Counted from the stretch's first letter, positions 1 through 6,198 are shown. The stretch: 9,392 nt of DNA from an uncultured Clostridia bacterium (GCA_934141555.1 CAKPCK010000024.1:1-9392); one strand, 5' to 3'. Notes: generated by a model from the letters alone, not told the origin. Translations and numbers: made by a program.

Positions 1-81
1 TTAGAAGATGATGACACAACATATAGTAATATTGATTTTAATGGATATAAATTATATGTAAATGGAGTTGCTATAAATTAA
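1..81 (+). CDS. C-terminal fragment of an unidentified protein
   Basis: An open frame enters from the left edge and ends at TAA (79-81). It gives 26 residues ending in NGYKLYVNGVAIN. The frame is plausible coding sequence because it is uninterrupted in such AT-rich DNA and stops just before the promoter of the next gene. The piece is rich in Asp, Asn and Tyr, has no recognisable motif, and is too short to assign. The -35 element of the downstream gene lies inside these last codons. Confidence 0.5.
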   Translation, partial: LEDDDTTYSNIDFNGYKLYVNGVAIN

Positions 82-96
82 TGAATATGCTATAAT
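68..96 (+). promoter_or_regulatory. sigma-A promoter with extended -10 for the histidine-phosphatase gene
   Basis: TTGCTA (68-73) is followed by a 17-bp spacer and a perfect TATAAT (91-96). The -10 is preceded by TG at 88-89, giving the extended -10 TGCTATAAT. The -35 matches four of six consensus bases and sits within the end of the preceding reading frame. Transcription would start near 103, leaving a leader of roughly 28 nt before the ATG at 131. Confidence 0.65.
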
Positions 97-130
97 TGAA
101 GTGGAAAAAAGTAAGAAAAGGATGTAAACA

Positions 131-814
131 ATGAAAACAATAGTATATTTAATAAGACATTCTGTAAGATTAAATAACAAAGAAATGATAGAAAGTTATA
201 AAACTACACAAAACGCTTTATTAAAAAATGAAAAAATAGTATTAAGTGTAACAGGGGAAAAAAGAGCAGAAATATTAAGTAATGAAGAAGAACTACAAAA
301 CATAGATGTAGTATATACAAGCAATTGTGTAAGAACATTACAAACAGCAAAATATTTATTAGAAAAACAAAATTTAAAAGCAAATATAGATGAAAGATTT
401 GATGAAAGAAGAGTTGGAATTCCAAATGATGGAGAAGTAACAGACTGGTATGTAAGACAATATGAAGATGAAAATTACAAAACAATTGGAGGAGAAAGCC
501 AAGCAGATGTTAGAAATAGAATGTATGAAGCGCTACAAGAAGTTGTAGAAGCAAATCAAGGAAAAAGAATAGCAATATTTTCACACGGATATGCAATAAC
601 ATTTTTATTGTTAAAATGGTGTAAATTAAATAATGTTAATAACAAGCATAATTTAGAGATTAGTTTTAATGGAAAAACAATATTTAACAAAAAACTAAAT
701 TCACCAGAAGTATTTAAACTAGTTTTAGACGAAAACAATAAAGTAGAAAATATTGAGAACATAGAATTTGCAGATTTAGAGTATGATGACTTTGACAAAA
801 AAGAATTACAATAA
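131..814 (+). CDS. Histidine phosphatase family protein (phosphoglycerate-mutase-like)
   Basis: This 227-residue protein belongs to the histidine phosphatase superfamily, in which a phosphohistidine intermediate forms on the RHG/RHS histidine. Visible landmarks are YLIRHS at 6-11 (R9, nucleophile H10), SNCVRTLQTA at 64-73 (second active-site arginine R68), an acidic FDERRVG stretch at 89-95, GGES at 120-123, and IFSHG at 149-153 carrying the second catalytic histidine H152. The order and spacing are normal for the family. The C-terminal 60 residues after the core are Asn/Lys-rich and acidic at the end. There is no signal peptide, so it is probably cytosolic. The start is supported by AAAGGA about 8 nt before the ATG and by the promoter at 68-96. 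The substrate cannot be told from sequence; many relatives act on sugar phosphates or phosphorylated metabolites. It converges on the HtrA gene. Confidence 0.88.
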   Translation: MKTIVYLIRHSVRLNNKEMIESYKTTQNALLKNEKIVLSVTGEKRAEILSNEEELQNIDVVYTSNCVRTLQTAKYLLEKQNLKANIDERFDERRVGIPNDGEVTDWYVRQYEDENYKTIGGESQADVRNRMYEALQEVVEANQGKRIAIFSHGYAITFLLLKWCKLNNVNNKHNLEISFNGKTIFNKKLNSPEVFKLVLDENNKVENIENIEFADLEYDDFDKKELQ

Positions 815-831
815 AATATTATGATAATTTT

Positions 832-868
832 AATAGAGCTGAATTGATAAAAATTCAGCCCTATTTTA
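832..868. terminator. Probable bidirectional terminator between convergent genes
   Basis: GCTGAATT (838-845), a 6-base loop GATAAA, and AATTCAGC (852-859) form a perfect 8-bp stem. It extends by a further five pairs beyond one A-C mismatch (832-836 with 861-865). A T-rich tail follows on the plus strand, and the left flank is A-rich with some T, so on the minus strand it is also T-rich. It lies between the stop codons of the histidine phosphatase and the protease and could serve both transcripts. Confidence 0.7.
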
Positions 869-1981
869 TTATTTCTTGGAGCTTAAAGTAACATTAAAAC
901 TTTTAGTTATATATCCTCTACTAATATTAATTAAAATAGTATCTCCAGGGTTTTTACTGAAAATATATTCTCTTAAATCAATCATATTGTTAAAAGCTTT
1001 ATCATCAATTGAAGTAATAATATCACCAACTTTTAATCCACTATTATATGCAGGACTATCATTATTAATATGTGCAACATATATTCCATTTGGGACATTT
1101 GCAGAAGATATATATGGAATAACTTCTTTATCATAAGCATAAATTCCTAGATAAGCTTCATTAAAAGAACCTGAGGATACAAATTTTTCGATTATTGGTT
1201 TTACAACATTAATAGGAACTGCAAAGCCAATTCCTTCTGCAGATGTTATCTTTATACTATTTATTCCAATTACTTCACCAGTAGCTAAAAGTAATGGGCC
1301 TCCACTATTTCCAGGATTAATAGATGCATCTGTTTGAATTAAATCAGTCATATATGACACAGAGTTATTTTCTTCAATTTTTATAGTTCTATTTGTAGCA
1401 CTAATTATCCCAGAAGTAATAGTTTTTCTAAATTCATAACCAATTGGATTTCCAATTGCATAAACTGTTTCACCAGGTTTTATTTTTGAAGAATCACCAA
1501 ATTTTACATAGTTAAGATTAGAAGCATTAATTTTTGAAATAGATAAATCTAATTCTGAATTACACCATAAAACAGTAGCATCATAAGTATAGCCATTTTC
1601 TAATGTAACATAGCATGTACTAAGTTTTTCGCCAGTAACATGGCAATTGCTTAAGATATAGCCATTATCGGAAACAATTATACCAGTACCAATTCCTAAG
1701 TCATTTAAAGAGCTTGTAGAAAAAATTGCATTAGAATGTGATTTTATTTTTGAGATTCCAACAACGCAAGAAGAAACATCTTCAAGCATTTCTGATACAT
1801 TTGATTCTTTTTCTGCCAAAGATTGTTCATTATTAGAAGAATTAAGTTTTGAAACATCATATTCTGATGTGATTTCAATATTATTATATGTATTATATAA
1901 GTAATATGCTGAAACTAATAATATGATTGATAATGCCAAAAAGAATATAGTATTTCTAATTAAATGACGTTTTTTCTTCAT
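869..1981 (-). CDS. Membrane-anchored HtrA/DegP-like serine protease with PDZ domain
   Basis: This is an S1C-family trypsin-like protease for quality control of misfolded proteins outside the membrane. With the start chosen here it has 370 residues: a basic N-terminus (MKKKRHLIR), one transmembrane helix at about 11-31, a low-complexity Ser/Asn/Glu linker, the protease domain at about 65-265, and a C-terminal PDZ domain at about 275-365 (YLGI, GLKVGDIITSID). The catalytic triad is visible: H114 in SNCHV, D145 in ELDLS, and S226 in GNSGGPL. I place the start at 1981, not at the upstream in-frame ATG at 1999: AAAGGA lies 9 nt before 1981, while nothing resembling a ribosome binding site precedes 1999. 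The domain order (TM, protease, single PDZ) is that of the Gram-positive HtrA/YyxA/YvtA group, which I cannot separate. A weak promoter may lie at about 2010-2050. Confidence 0.92.
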   Translation of the reverse strand: MKKKRHLIRNTIFFLALSIILLVSAYYLYNTYNNIEITSEYDVSKLNSSNNEQSLAEKESNVSEMLEDVSSCVVGISKIKSHSNAIFSTSSLNDLGIGTGIIVSDNGYILSNCHVTGEKLSTCYVTLENGYTYDATVLWCNSELDLSISKINASNLNYVKFGDSSKIKPGETVYAIGNPIGYEFRKTITSGIISATNRTIKIEENNSVSYMTDLIQTDASINPGNSGGPLLLATGEVIGINSIKITSAEGIGFAVPINVVKPIIEKFVSSGSFNEAYLGIYAYDKEVIPYISSANVPNGIYVAHINNDSPAYNSGLKVGDIITSIDDKAFNNMIDLREYIFSKNPGDTILINISRGYITKSFNVTLSSKK

Positions 1982-2059
1982 ACTTCTATTTCCTTTCATT
2001 TTTACTATAATTAATAAAAATTAAATTTTTAATCTATATAATAATTATGAACAATACTT

Positions 2060-2092
2060 ATAAAAATAAACAAGAGGTTACAAAGTAACCTC
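2060..2092 (-). terminator. Rho-independent terminator of the cysteine-rich protein gene
   Basis: GAGGTTAC (2074-2081) and GTAACCTC (2085-2092) form an 8-bp perfect stem with a 3-base loop. Read on the minus strand, it is followed by TTGTTTATTTTTAT, a good U-rich tail. It starts 6 nt beyond the stop of the minus-strand gene ending at 2099, and it separates that gene from the protease gene downstream. Confidence 0.8.
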
Positions 2093-2098
2093 AAAAAA

Positions 2099-2554
2099 TT
2101 ATTCTGAATCAGATATTTCTAATTCATCTTTAGAACATCTATCACAATGTGGAAAATCTTTTTTGTCACAGTCTAATTCAACACCTTTCAAACATTTTCC
2201 TTCATGATGACATTTTGCACAAATTTTTATGTGTTTTACTTGGTTAGCCCAAATTTGTACAGCATATTTTTTCCCAGGGCAAAGAGGTCCAAAAACGAAT
2301 TCTCCGTCTTCATCTGTAAAAGTGTGAGAAACAGGTTTTAATTCTTTTTTTCCACATTTATATTCAATTTCAACTAGTTTAACAACAGCATCTTTTACTG
2401 GTTCTTTAAAACAATCTCTAACAATCCCATAAATAACATCTCTATGATCATTAGCTAAAGTGATATCTAAATCAAATTGTTTACCATCAGCAATAAAACC
2501 ATCAATATCAACTATTGGGCACATTGGCTCAGGTTTTCTTTCATCCATCTCCAT
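2099..2554 (-). CDS. Cysteine-rich protein with carboxypeptidase-regulatory-like fold
   Basis: A 151-residue cytosolic-looking protein with no signal peptide or membrane segment. Residues about 38-105 (VIYGIVRDCFKEPVKDAVV, then TFTDEDGEFVFGPLCPGKKY) resemble the carboxypeptidase-regulatory-like beta-sandwich: a GxV-D-x-x-G/E-P-VxxA-x-V opening and a T-D-x-x-G-x-F motif. There are ten cysteines. Six fall in the C-terminal 40 residues as C112-x2-C115-x5-C121-x7-C129-x7-C137-x2-C140, with His116 and His117. The two CxxC knuckles suggest a zinc site or a disulfide-rich surface. The tail is strongly acidic. The start is supported by AAAGGAG 7 nt upstream of ATG 2554. I do not know its function; such small domains in Clostridia are often of unknown role. 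It is monocistronic, with its own promoter and terminator. Confidence 0.85.
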   Translation of the reverse strand: MEMDERKPEPMCPIVDIDGFIADGKQFDLDITLANDHRDVIYGIVRDCFKEPVKDAVVKLVEIEYKCGKKELKPVSHTFTDEDGEFVFGPLCPGKKYAVQIWANQVKHIKICAKCHHEGKCLKGVELDCDKKDFPHCDRCSKDELEISDSE

Positions 2555-2577
2555 AAATAAACTCCTTTAATAAAATT

Positions 2578-2590
2578 TAGGCAAAGCCTA
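2578..2590. repeat. Short inverted repeat in the leader of the cysteine-rich protein gene
   Basis: TAGGC-AAA-GCCTA is a perfect 5-bp inverted repeat with a 3-base spacer. It lies between the candidate minus-strand promoter and the ribosome binding site of the 151-residue gene. It could be a small leader hairpin or an operator half-site pair. It is short enough that chance is possible, although G+C is sparse in this intergenic stretch. Confidence 0.35.
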
Positions 2591-2597
2591 TTAATGT

Positions 2598-2627
2598 ATA
2601 ATATGAAAAAAATAAAATAATTGACAA
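2598..2627 (-). promoter_or_regulatory. Candidate promoter for the cysteine-rich protein gene
   Basis: On the minus strand TTGTCA (complement of 2622-2627) is followed by an 18-bp spacer and TATTAT (complement of 2598-2603). This would place the start near 2591 and give a leader of about 37 nt. Its -35 shares bases with the plus-strand TTGACA at 2621-2626. Confidence 0.5.
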
Positions 2628-2663
2628 TAATAACTAGCCAAAAATGTAAATATATTATATAAT
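2621..2663 (+). promoter_or_regulatory. Candidate murI promoter region
   Basis: A perfect TTGACA (2621-2626) is the best -35 on this strand, but the -10 at normal spacing is weak (TGTAAA, 2645-2650, spacer 18). A perfect TATAAT occurs at 2658-2663 but is too far from TTGACA to pair with it and has no clear -35 of its own. The region surely drives murI; the exact start is uncertain. Confidence 0.4.
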
Positions 2664-2722
2664 AATAAGGTTTTTAATATGTTAAAATAGTATTTAGACT
2701 TAAGGAAGGAATGATAATATAA

Positions 2723-3487
2723 ATGGATAATAGACCAATAGGAATATTTGATTCTGGTGTAGGAGGAATAACGGTATTAAAAGAAATTCAAAAAGAGTTG
2801 CCGAATGAAGATTACATATATTTGGGAGATACTGAGAATTTTCCATATGGAGAAAAAAGTCAGGACGAAATAGTAAAATTGGCAATTAAAAATGTAGAGT
2901 ATTTAATAAAAAAAGATGTGAAAATAATAGTGATTGCATGTGGAACAGCTACAAGCCAAGCAATTGAAAGTTTGCATTTGAAATTTGATATACCGATAGT
3001 AGGAATTATCGAACCAACTATACAATATGTAAAAAAACAAAAATATAAAGAAATAGGAGTAATTGCTACAGAAGGTACAATAAGAAATGGTGCATGGGAG
3101 AAAAAATTAAAAGAAAATATTCCTAATATTAATGTGATAAGTAGGGCTTGCCCAATGCTTGCAACAATTGCAGAAGAGGGAAGAGCAACAGGAGAAGAAG
3201 GAAGAAATGCTATTAGAGAATATATGAAAACATTTAAAGAAAAGAGAATTGATAAAATTATTTTGGGGTGTACACATTTTCCTATATATGAACAGGTAAT
3301 AAGAAAAGAATTAGGGTATGATGTTGAATTAATAAATACAGGAAGGACTGTTTCAAATTATTTGAAAAAATATTTAAATGAAAAGAATTTAATGGCAAAC
3401 AAGAAAATTGGAAAAATAGAAACCTATTTAACAAAAGAAGAAAAAGAATTTTCAAATATTATGCAAAATATATTGAAAATTCAGTAA
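2723..3487 (+). CDS. murI: Glutamate racemase
   Basis: MurI interconverts L- and D-glutamate in the cytosol, supplying D-glutamate for the peptidoglycan stem peptide. The 254-residue length is normal. Family motifs are all present: IGIFDSGVGG at 6-15 (D10, S11), YLGDTENFPYG at 33-43, IACGTATS at 71-78 with catalytic C73, GIIEPT at 94-99, and LGCTHFP at 181-187 with the second catalytic cysteine C183 and H185. The residue after C73 is Gly, where the best-known racemases have Asn (ACNTA). All other hallmarks fit MurI, so I read this as a subgroup variant. The ribosome binding site is AAGGAAGGA (2702-2710), unusually far (12 nt) from the ATG because a three-codon ATG-ATA-ATA-TAA mini-frame abuts the start. 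No strong terminator follows. Confidence 0.93.
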   Translation: MDNRPIGIFDSGVGGITVLKEIQKELPNEDYIYLGDTENFPYGEKSQDEIVKLAIKNVEYLIKKDVKIIVIACGTATSQAIESLHLKFDIPIVGIIEPTIQYVKKQKYKEIGVIATEGTIRNGAWEKKLKENIPNINVISRACPMLATIAEEGRATGEEGRNAIREYMKTFKEKRIDKIILGCTHFPIYEQVIRKELGYDVELINTGRTVSNYLKKYLNEKNLMANKKIGKIETYLTKEEKEFSNIMQNILKIQ

Positions 3488-3541
3488 ATTGTAAGATAAA
3501 ATAGCAAAATGTGAAAAAAATATTTTTTTTGAAAAAATGTA

Positions 3542-3570
3542 TTGAAAAAAATAAAAAAATGTGGTATAAA
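3542..3570 (+). promoter_or_regulatory. sigma-A promoter of the LPXTG protein gene
   Basis: TTGAAA (3542-3547), a 17-bp spacer and TATAAA (3565-3570) form a strong candidate promoter. The start would be near 3577, giving a leader of about 41 nt that contains the GAGG ribosome binding site. It implies that this gene is transcribed separately from murI. Confidence 0.6.
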
Positions 3571-3617
3571 TAATATTGAGTTATTAAATAATAAAATAGA
3601 TAGAAGAGGTAAATAAT

Positions 3618-3953
3618 ATGAAAAGATTTTTTAAATTAACATTAATTATGGGAATTATGACTATTGCATTTGCAATAACAAATATATCTTATGCAGATGA
3701 AGATTTTGATATACTAACACCAAGTGATTTAATTACACAAACAACAACTACAACAACAACTACTACACAAACAACATTAGATTTAACAACAAAAACAACA
3801 TCAACAACATCTGCCAAAACAACAAAAACAACAAATACATCATTACCACATACAGGTATAGAAGATAGTACAGGAACAATTGTTGCAATAGTAGCATTAG
3901 CAGTTGTAGGAATTAGTTCATTTGTAGTAATAAAGAAAAATAGTGATATTTAA
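3618..3953 (+). CDS. Small threonine-rich LPXTG cell-wall-anchored protein
   Basis: A 111-residue secreted protein. Residues 1-26 form a signal peptide (MKRFFK, hydrophobic core, likely cleavage after SYA). A very threonine-rich segment spans about 40-74, including nine consecutive Thr at 42-50. The sortase signal LPHTG is at 76-80, followed by a hydrophobic helix at about 87-105 and a KKNSDI tail. Sortase would cleave between T79 and G80 and link the protein to peptidoglycan. The mature part is only about 53 residues, so it is essentially a Thr/Ser stalk that could be O-glycosylated; no binding domain is visible. ACA dominates the Thr codons, with some ACT, producing an ACN microsatellite at 3741-3776. 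GAGG lies 7 nt before the ATG. The gene sits just before the thrS T-box without a clear terminator. No sortase gene is present here. Confidence 0.85.
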   Translation: MKRFFKLTLIMGIMTIAFAITNISYADEDFDILTPSDLITQTTTTTTTTTQTTLDLTTKTTSTTSAKTTKTTNTSLPHTGIEDSTGTIVAIVALAVVGISSFVVIKKNSDI

Positions 3954-3979
3954 GAATAAGAGAAAAGTAAAATAAAGGT

Positions 3980-4171
3980 TACCAACAGAGAAAATTAGTC
4001 ACAGGCTGAGAACTAATTGTGGAAAACGTATTTGAAAAACTAACTCTTTAGCTTTCTAACGAATAAGTTAGACGAGTAAGATACGTTATAATCTAAAAAT
4101 AAGTTAAAAAATGGATGGAACCGTGTAATATAACACTCCTATAGGTAGAAATACCTATAGGGGTGTTTTTT
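3980..4171 (+). promoter_or_regulatory. T-box riboswitch controlling thrS
   Basis: This leader binds uncharged tRNA and switches thrS between termination and readthrough. The T-box core GGATGGAACCGTG is at 4113-4125. The antiterminator is visible: GGA (4113-4115) pairs with TCC (4137-4139), GTGT (4123-4126) pairs with ACAC (4133-4136), and TGGAACC (4116-4122) is the bulge that contacts the tRNA acceptor end. The same ACACTCC is the 5' arm of the terminator, so the two folds exclude each other. Upstream are AGAGAA (3987-3992), a hairpin AATTAGT/ACTAATT (3993-3999 with 4012-4018) with GCTG in its loop, and a long-range pair AACGTAT/ATACGTT (4025-4031 with 4081-4087). The best specifier candidate is ACT (Thr) at 4039-4041, inside a GAA-rich strand before CTCTTTAGC. 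Its exact register is not certain. Confidence 0.88.
4132..4171 (+). terminator. T-box-regulated transcription terminator upstream of thrS
   Basis: AACACTCCTATAGGTA (4132-4147), loop GAAA, and TACCTATAGGGGTGTT (4152-4167) pair over 16 bp with one G-T wobble, followed by a T run ending at 4171. The 5' arm overlaps the antiterminator, as expected for the T-box mechanism. Confidence 0.92.
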
Positions 4172-4203
4172 GGTAAGTCCTAAAAATATAGGGAGGTATA
4201 ATT

Positions 4204-6012
4204 ATGATTAGAACAATACAAAAAGATGGACAAATTTTAGATATGGAAGAAGGAAATGAAGAATTACAAAAGACAATATGGCATACAACATCACATATAT
4301 TAGCACAAGCAGTAAAAAGATTATATCCAAATACAAAATTAGGAATAGGACCAGCAATTGAAAATGGATTTTACTATGATTTTAGAGTAGAAAAACCATT
4401 CACAGAAGAAGATATAGCTAAAATAGAAGAAGAAATGAAAAAAATAGTTAAAGAAGATTTACCATTAGAAAGAAGTGTATTATCAAGAGAAGAAGCAATC
4501 AAGTTAATGGAAGAAAAAGAAGAACCATATAAAGTCCAATTAATAAAAGAACTTCCAGAAGGTGAAACAATATCATTCTTTAAACAAGGTGAATTTATAG
4601 ATTTATGTGCAGGACCACATATAAACAGAACTGGAAAAATAAAAGCAATAAAATTATTAACAACATCTGCTGCATATTGGAAAGGAAATCAAGAAAATGA
4701 CTCAATGCAAAGAATATATGGAGTATCATTCTTAAAAGCAAGTCAACTTGAAGAACATTTAAGATTATTAGAAGAAGCAAAACAAAGAGACCACAGAAAA
4801 ATAGGAAAAGAACTTGAATTATTTATGACACACGAATTAGTTGGTTCAGGACTTCCAATGTATTTGCCAAATGGAGCAACAATAAGAAGAATATTAGAAA
4901 GATATATCCAAGATAAAGAAATAGATTTAGGATATAGTCATGTATATACACCATCACTTGCAAATGTTCAATTATATAAAACAAGTGGGCACTGGGATCA
5001 TTATAAAGATGATATGTTTCCAGCAATGAAATTAGATAATGAAGAAATGGTATTAAGACCAATGAACTGTCCACATCATATGTTAGTATATAAAAGTAAA
5101 CAACGTTCATACAAAGATTTACCAATAAAAATAGGTGAATTAGCTAATGACTTTAGATATGAAAATAGTGGAGCTGTTTGTGGACTTGAAAGAGTTAGAC
5201 AAATGTGCCAAAATGATGCACACTTATTTGTAAGACCAGATCAAATAAAAGAAGAAGTAGGAAATGTATTAAAACTTATAAAAGAAGTATATCAAAGAGA
5301 CTTCGGATTTTCAGCAGATTCATTTAAATACAGATTATCATTAAGAGATAAGAACAATAAAGCAAAATATATAGATAATGATGAAATGTGGGAAACAGCA
5401 GAATCACAATTAAGAGCAATATTAAAAGAAATGAATATAGACTTCTATGAAGCAGAAGGAGAAGCTGCATTCTATGGACCAAAGATTGATATTCAAATAA
5501 AAACAGCATTAAATCATGATGTTACAATACCAACATGTCAATTAGACTTTGCATTACCAGAAAGATTTGATTTAACATATGTTGGTGAAGATAACAAAGA
5601 ACATAGACCAGTAGTAATACACAGAGCAATACTTGGATCTTCTGATAGATTTATATCATTCTTAATTGAAGAAACAAAAGGTGCATTCCCATTATGGTTA
5701 TCACCAATACAAGTAAAAATATTACCAATTACAGATGCTCAAATTGATTATGGTACAGAATTAAAATCAAAATTAAGAGCTAAGAGAATAAGAGTTGAAT
5801 TAGATGATTCAAATGAGAAAATTGGATATAAAATCAGAAAAGCTCAACTTGAAAAAGTTCCATATATGTTAGTTATAGGAGCAAATGAACAAGAAAAACA
5901 AGTTGTAACTGTTCGTGCAAGAAAAAATGGAGCTAATTTAGGAGAAATGACAATTGATGAATTTATTGAAAAAGTTCAAAATGAAGTTGAAAATAAAGCT
6001 ATAGATAGATAA
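4204..6012 (+). CDS. thrS: Threonine--tRNA ligase lacking most of the TGS domain
   Basis: This cytosolic class II synthetase charges tRNA-Thr with threonine. The 602 residues read: a short N-terminal stub (1-25), the editing domain with HTTSH (H27, H31) and DLCAGPH (C135, H139), the catalytic core, and a C-terminal anticodon-binding domain from about 500. The zinc ligands are C289 (MNCPHH), H340 (DAH) and H473 (IHR). Motif 2 is FRYENSGAVCGLERVR (317-332) and motif 3 is GSSDRF (478-483). Bacterial ThrRS normally has about 60 extra N-terminal residues forming a TGS domain; here only something like its first hairpin (QKDGQILDMEEG) remains before the editing domain. The start is secure: GGGAGG lies 7-8 nt before the ATG, and directly upstream is the T-box, so no coding exon is missed. 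All active-site and editing residues are intact. Confidence 0.96.
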   Translation: MIRTIQKDGQILDMEEGNEELQKTIWHTTSHILAQAVKRLYPNTKLGIGPAIENGFYYDFRVEKPFTEEDIAKIEEEMKKIVKEDLPLERSVLSREEAIKLMEEKEEPYKVQLIKELPEGETISFFKQGEFIDLCAGPHINRTGKIKAIKLLTTSAAYWKGNQENDSMQRIYGVSFLKASQLEEHLRLLEEAKQRDHRKIGKELELFMTHELVGSGLPMYLPNGATIRRILERYIQDKEIDLGYSHVYTPSLANVQLYKTSGHWDHYKDDMFPAMKLDNEEMVLRPMNCPHHMLVYKSKQRSYKDLPIKIGELANDFRYENSGAVCGLERVRQMCQNDAHLFVRPDQIKEEVGNVLKLIKEVYQRDFGFSADSFKYRLSLRDKNNKAKYIDNDEMWETAESQLRAILKEMNIDFYEAEGEAAFYGPKIDIQIKTALNHDVTIPTCQLDFALPERFDLTYVGEDNKEHRPVVIHRAILGSSDRFISFLIEETKGAFPLWLSPIQVKILPITDAQIDYGTELKSKLRAKRIRVELDDSNEKIGYKIRKAQLEKVPYMLVIGANEQEKQVVTVRARKNGANLGEMTIDEFIEKVQNEVENKAIDR

Positions 6013-6014
6013 AG

Positions 6015-6042
6015 AAAAGGAACTATGAAAATAGTTCCTTTT
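6015..6042 (+). terminator. Rho-independent terminator of thrS
   Basis: AAAAGGAACTAT (6015-6026), loop GAAA and ATAGTTCCTTTT (6031-6042) make a perfect 12-bp stem starting two bases after the thrS stop. The T residues of the tail are part of the stem end. Confidence 0.8.
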
Positions 6043-6044
6043 GT

Positions 6045-6081
6045 GATATAAAAAATAAACGAGATATTAACATATCTCGTT
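6045..6081 (-). terminator. Terminator of the tRNA-His/tRNA-Gln operon
   Basis: AACGAGATAT (6058-6067) and ATATCTCGTT (6072-6081) form a perfect 10-bp stem with a 4-base loop. Read on the minus strand it follows tRNA-Gln by about 4 nt and leads into TTATTTTTTATA. It is back to back with the thrS terminator. Confidence 0.85.
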
Positions 6082-6085
6082 ATTT

Positions 6086-6160
6086 TGGTTGGGCTGGCTA
6101 GATTCGAACTAGCGCATGTTAGAGTCAAAGTCTAATGCCTTACCGCTTGGCTACAGCCCA
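6086..6160 (-). tRNA. tRNA-Gln (anticodon UUG)
   Basis: The minus strand folds as a cloverleaf. The acceptor is TGGGCTG with CAGCCCA, the D arm is GCC...GGC, the anticodon stem is TTAGA/TCTAA around the loop CTTTGAC (anticodon TTG), and the T arm is GCTAG-TTCGAAT-CTAGC. The discriminator is A and the CCA tail is encoded (6086-6088). Anticodon UUG decodes the glutamine codons CAA and CAG. It is the second gene of a two-tRNA transcript. Confidence 0.96.
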
Positions 6161-6198
6161 ATGTATGAAATTATAAACAACACATATAAGGTATTATA

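Noticed and set aside
876..1136. Plus-strand open frame inside the protease gene
   Set aside because: It is a hydrophobic shadow of the PDZ-encoding region, with no support beyond being open.
1982..1999. Upstream ATG giving a protease six residues longer
   Set aside because: No ribosome binding site precedes it. AAAGGA lies inside these six codons and serves the ATG at 1981.
3514..3530. A-run/T-run palindrome after murI as a terminator
   Set aside because: The stem would be A-T only (seven A, TA, eight T), too weak for a convincing terminator. It may instead be a flexible or curved tract upstream of the LPXTG promoter.
3922..3950. TTGTAG-17-GATATT as the thrS/T-box promoter
   Set aside because: Position and spacing fit, but the -10 matches only four of six bases and lies inside the LPXTG coding end. 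A better element was not found, so the thrS promoter is left unassigned.
4595..5509. Open frames antisense to thrS
   Set aside because: Their translations are Leu/Ile/Phe-rich low-complexity strings typical of the reverse of A-rich coding DNA. No ribosome binding sites or motifs were seen, and thrS is clearly coding.
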